Source: Ruminococcus flavefaciens
Lineage (GTDB): Bacteria > Bacillota > Clostridia > Oscillospirales > Ruminococcaceae
DNA: 5,424 nt
Assembly (NCBI GenBank): GCA_902796705.1
Contig: CADBQF010000025.1
Coordinates: 1 to 5,424 of the forward strand
Direction: 5' to 3'
Shown here piece by piece: positions 4,737 through 5,424 of this stretch; the stretch's first letter is position 1, and each line of letters begins with the position of its first letter. Under the pieces are notes generated by a model, which saw nothing but the letters and a program-made list of their open reading frames with translations, was not told the DNA's origin and did no database searches. Position numbers and translations under genes: made by a program.

Positions 4737-5424
4737 TTACTTCTGGAGCGAACTGATGACATCAGATGTCGTCGGGAGATCTGTCTGCTTGAGAGTCTTT
4801 GCCTCGACCATCTGGATAGCAAGAGCATCAGTTGAAGTTACGCCCTTCGGGTTGTCCACGCAGTCAGCGTTCAATGCACCCTGCTTTGAAAGAACGTATT
4901 TCTCCGGGTTTGCCTGGCTCTGCATGATGAGTACAGCGTCAGAGATATCGACTGTGCCGTCGCAGTTAGCATCGCCCCAGAGAGTTGCCTTGTCGCTTCC
5001 TCCGCTCGAAGGCTGTGTCGGATCAGGTGAAGAGCCGCCGTTTCTTGTGAATACATACTCAGAGCCGGAAGCCTTTGTTCCGTCCGGTTCAGTACCCCAT
5101 ACGAGAACGCCGTTTACGTACATAGGCATATTCTCATTGAGTGACTCTTCCTTCTTGAGGTCCTTGTCAGATGAGATTCCGCCGAGGTATGACCAGTCGT
5201 TCGTGGGATCCCATGCACCCTTTGTTGACTTGCCGTCGATAGCGGCCGGGATAGATATCCTGAACTGTACCTCGTCACGGTGTTCGCTCTGGCCTGTCGG
5301 CTGGATAGCACGTCCGTCCTCGAACTTTATTCTTGCGTAGAGAGTATTTCCGCTCGGATCGCCCTCATATACATACGGGCCGGAAACTGTTGCATATCCC
5401 TGAGTACCTTCCTTGTACTGCTGA
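4737..5424 (-). CDS. Dockerin-bearing cellulosomal enzyme, C-terminal part: CBM3 plus dockerin (5' end outside window)
   Basis: The frame is open from the window edge (first full codon at 5423) to TAA at 4737-4739, giving 228 visible residues; an internal Met at 5129 is not the start. Visible residues 1-113 match the C-terminal half of a family 3 carbohydrate-binding module: GNTLYARIKFEDG, a conserved HRDEVQFRIS strand, WDPTNDWSYLGG and closing MYVNGVLVWGTEP. The QSEHRxEVQFR and WxPxNDWSY motifs resemble the CBM3c type that follows a GH9 catalytic domain, so a GH9-CBM3c-dockerin endoglucanase is my best guess for the whole protein; the catalytic part is not in view. A Gly/Ser/Pro linker (about 114-147) precedes the dockerin (148-228). 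The product should be secreted and scaffoldin-bound. A terminator-like hairpin separates it from the GH9 gene downstream. Confidence 0.9.
   Translation of the reverse strand, partial: QQYKEGTQGYATVSGPYVYEGDPSGNTLYARIKFEDGRAIQPTGQSEHRDEVQFRISIPAAIDGKSTKGAWDPTNDWSYLGGISSDKDLKKEESLNENMPMYVNGVLVWGTEPDGTKASGSEYVFTRNGGSSPDPTQPSSGGSDKATLWGDANCDGTVDISDAVLIMQSQANPEKYVLSKQGALNADCVDNPKGVTSTDALAIQMVEAKTLKQTDLPTTSDVISSLQK
4740..4982 (-). repeat. Dockerin-coding segment of the CBM3 gene, paralogous to 1375-1617
   Basis: These 81 codons have the same length and layout as the dockerin of the GH9 gene: 66 of 81 residues are identical, including the whole first calcium loop and helix (GDANCDGTVDISDAVLIMQ) and the NADCVDNPKGVT stretch. 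Most differences lie in the last 25 residues. The pair arose by duplication or is kept alike by shared cohesin binding or gene conversion. Confidence 0.9.

Noticed and set aside
4737..5129. A stand-alone 130-residue dockerin protein starting at Met 5129
   Set aside because: The frame is open upstream to the window edge and encodes the rest of the CBM3 module; Met 5129 lies inside the domain and has no ribosome site.
4756..5340. Plus-strand 194-codon frame opposite the CBM3-dockerin gene
   Set aside because: The opposite minus-strand frame has clear CBM3 and dockerin motifs; a similar shadow (1424-1615) occurs opposite the other dockerin, as expected from shared codons.

Overview
The window reads almost entirely on the minus strand. 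It joins two very different neighbourhoods: a pair of cellulosome-type cellulase genes (right, positions 1372-5424) and the start of a conserved transcription/translation cluster, rpmG-secE-nusG-rplK (left, positions 1-1156). Low-GC Gram-positive gene order, strong AGGAGG-type ribosome binding sites, a CxxC-type L33 and dockerins with the '..DAVLIMQ..ANPEKY' pattern all point to a cellulolytic Firmicute. I infer the genus Ruminococcus (R. flavefaciens/albus/champanellensis type) from memory of that dockerin style; no search was possible.

Layout in transcription order (right to left). (1) 4737->5424: the 3' part of a secreted enzyme. Its visible 228 residues are a family 3 carbohydrate-binding module, a short Ser/Pro/Gly linker and a dockerin. 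The open frame runs off the window edge. (2) 4390-4736: an intergenic stretch with a terminator-like hairpin, a candidate promoter and a structured 5' leader. (3) 1372-4389: a complete 1005-residue GH9 cellulase precursor (signal peptide, CBM4-like module, CelD_N Ig-like domain, GH9 catalytic domain, dockerin) with intact catalytic motifs. (4) 1311-1346: a strong intrinsic terminator with a cUUCGg loop. (5) 1257-1285: a perfect consensus sigma-A promoter (TTGACA, 17 bp, extended TGCTATAAT), then an approximately 94-nt leader. (6) rpmG, secE and nusG, tightly packed. (7) A 92-nt nusG-rplK gap with a two-part stem that resembles the ribosomal protein L1 binding site. (8) The first seven codons of rplK at the window edge.

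Function: the two right-hand products are secreted and would dock through their dockerins onto scaffoldin cohesins to degrade cellulose. The left-hand genes supply a ribosomal protein (L33), a translocon subunit (SecE), a transcription factor (NusG) and ribosomal protein L11. The two blocks are separated by a terminator and a new promoter, so their adjacency looks positional rather than operonic. SecE is part of the export route the cellulases would use, but that link is generic.

I found no mobile element, CRISPR array, tRNA or clearly undescribed system. The points most worth a second look are the shared non-canonical second calcium loop in both dockerins, the leader structures upstream of rpmG, rplK and the GH9 gene, and the Lys/Ser pentapeptide repeat on SecE.
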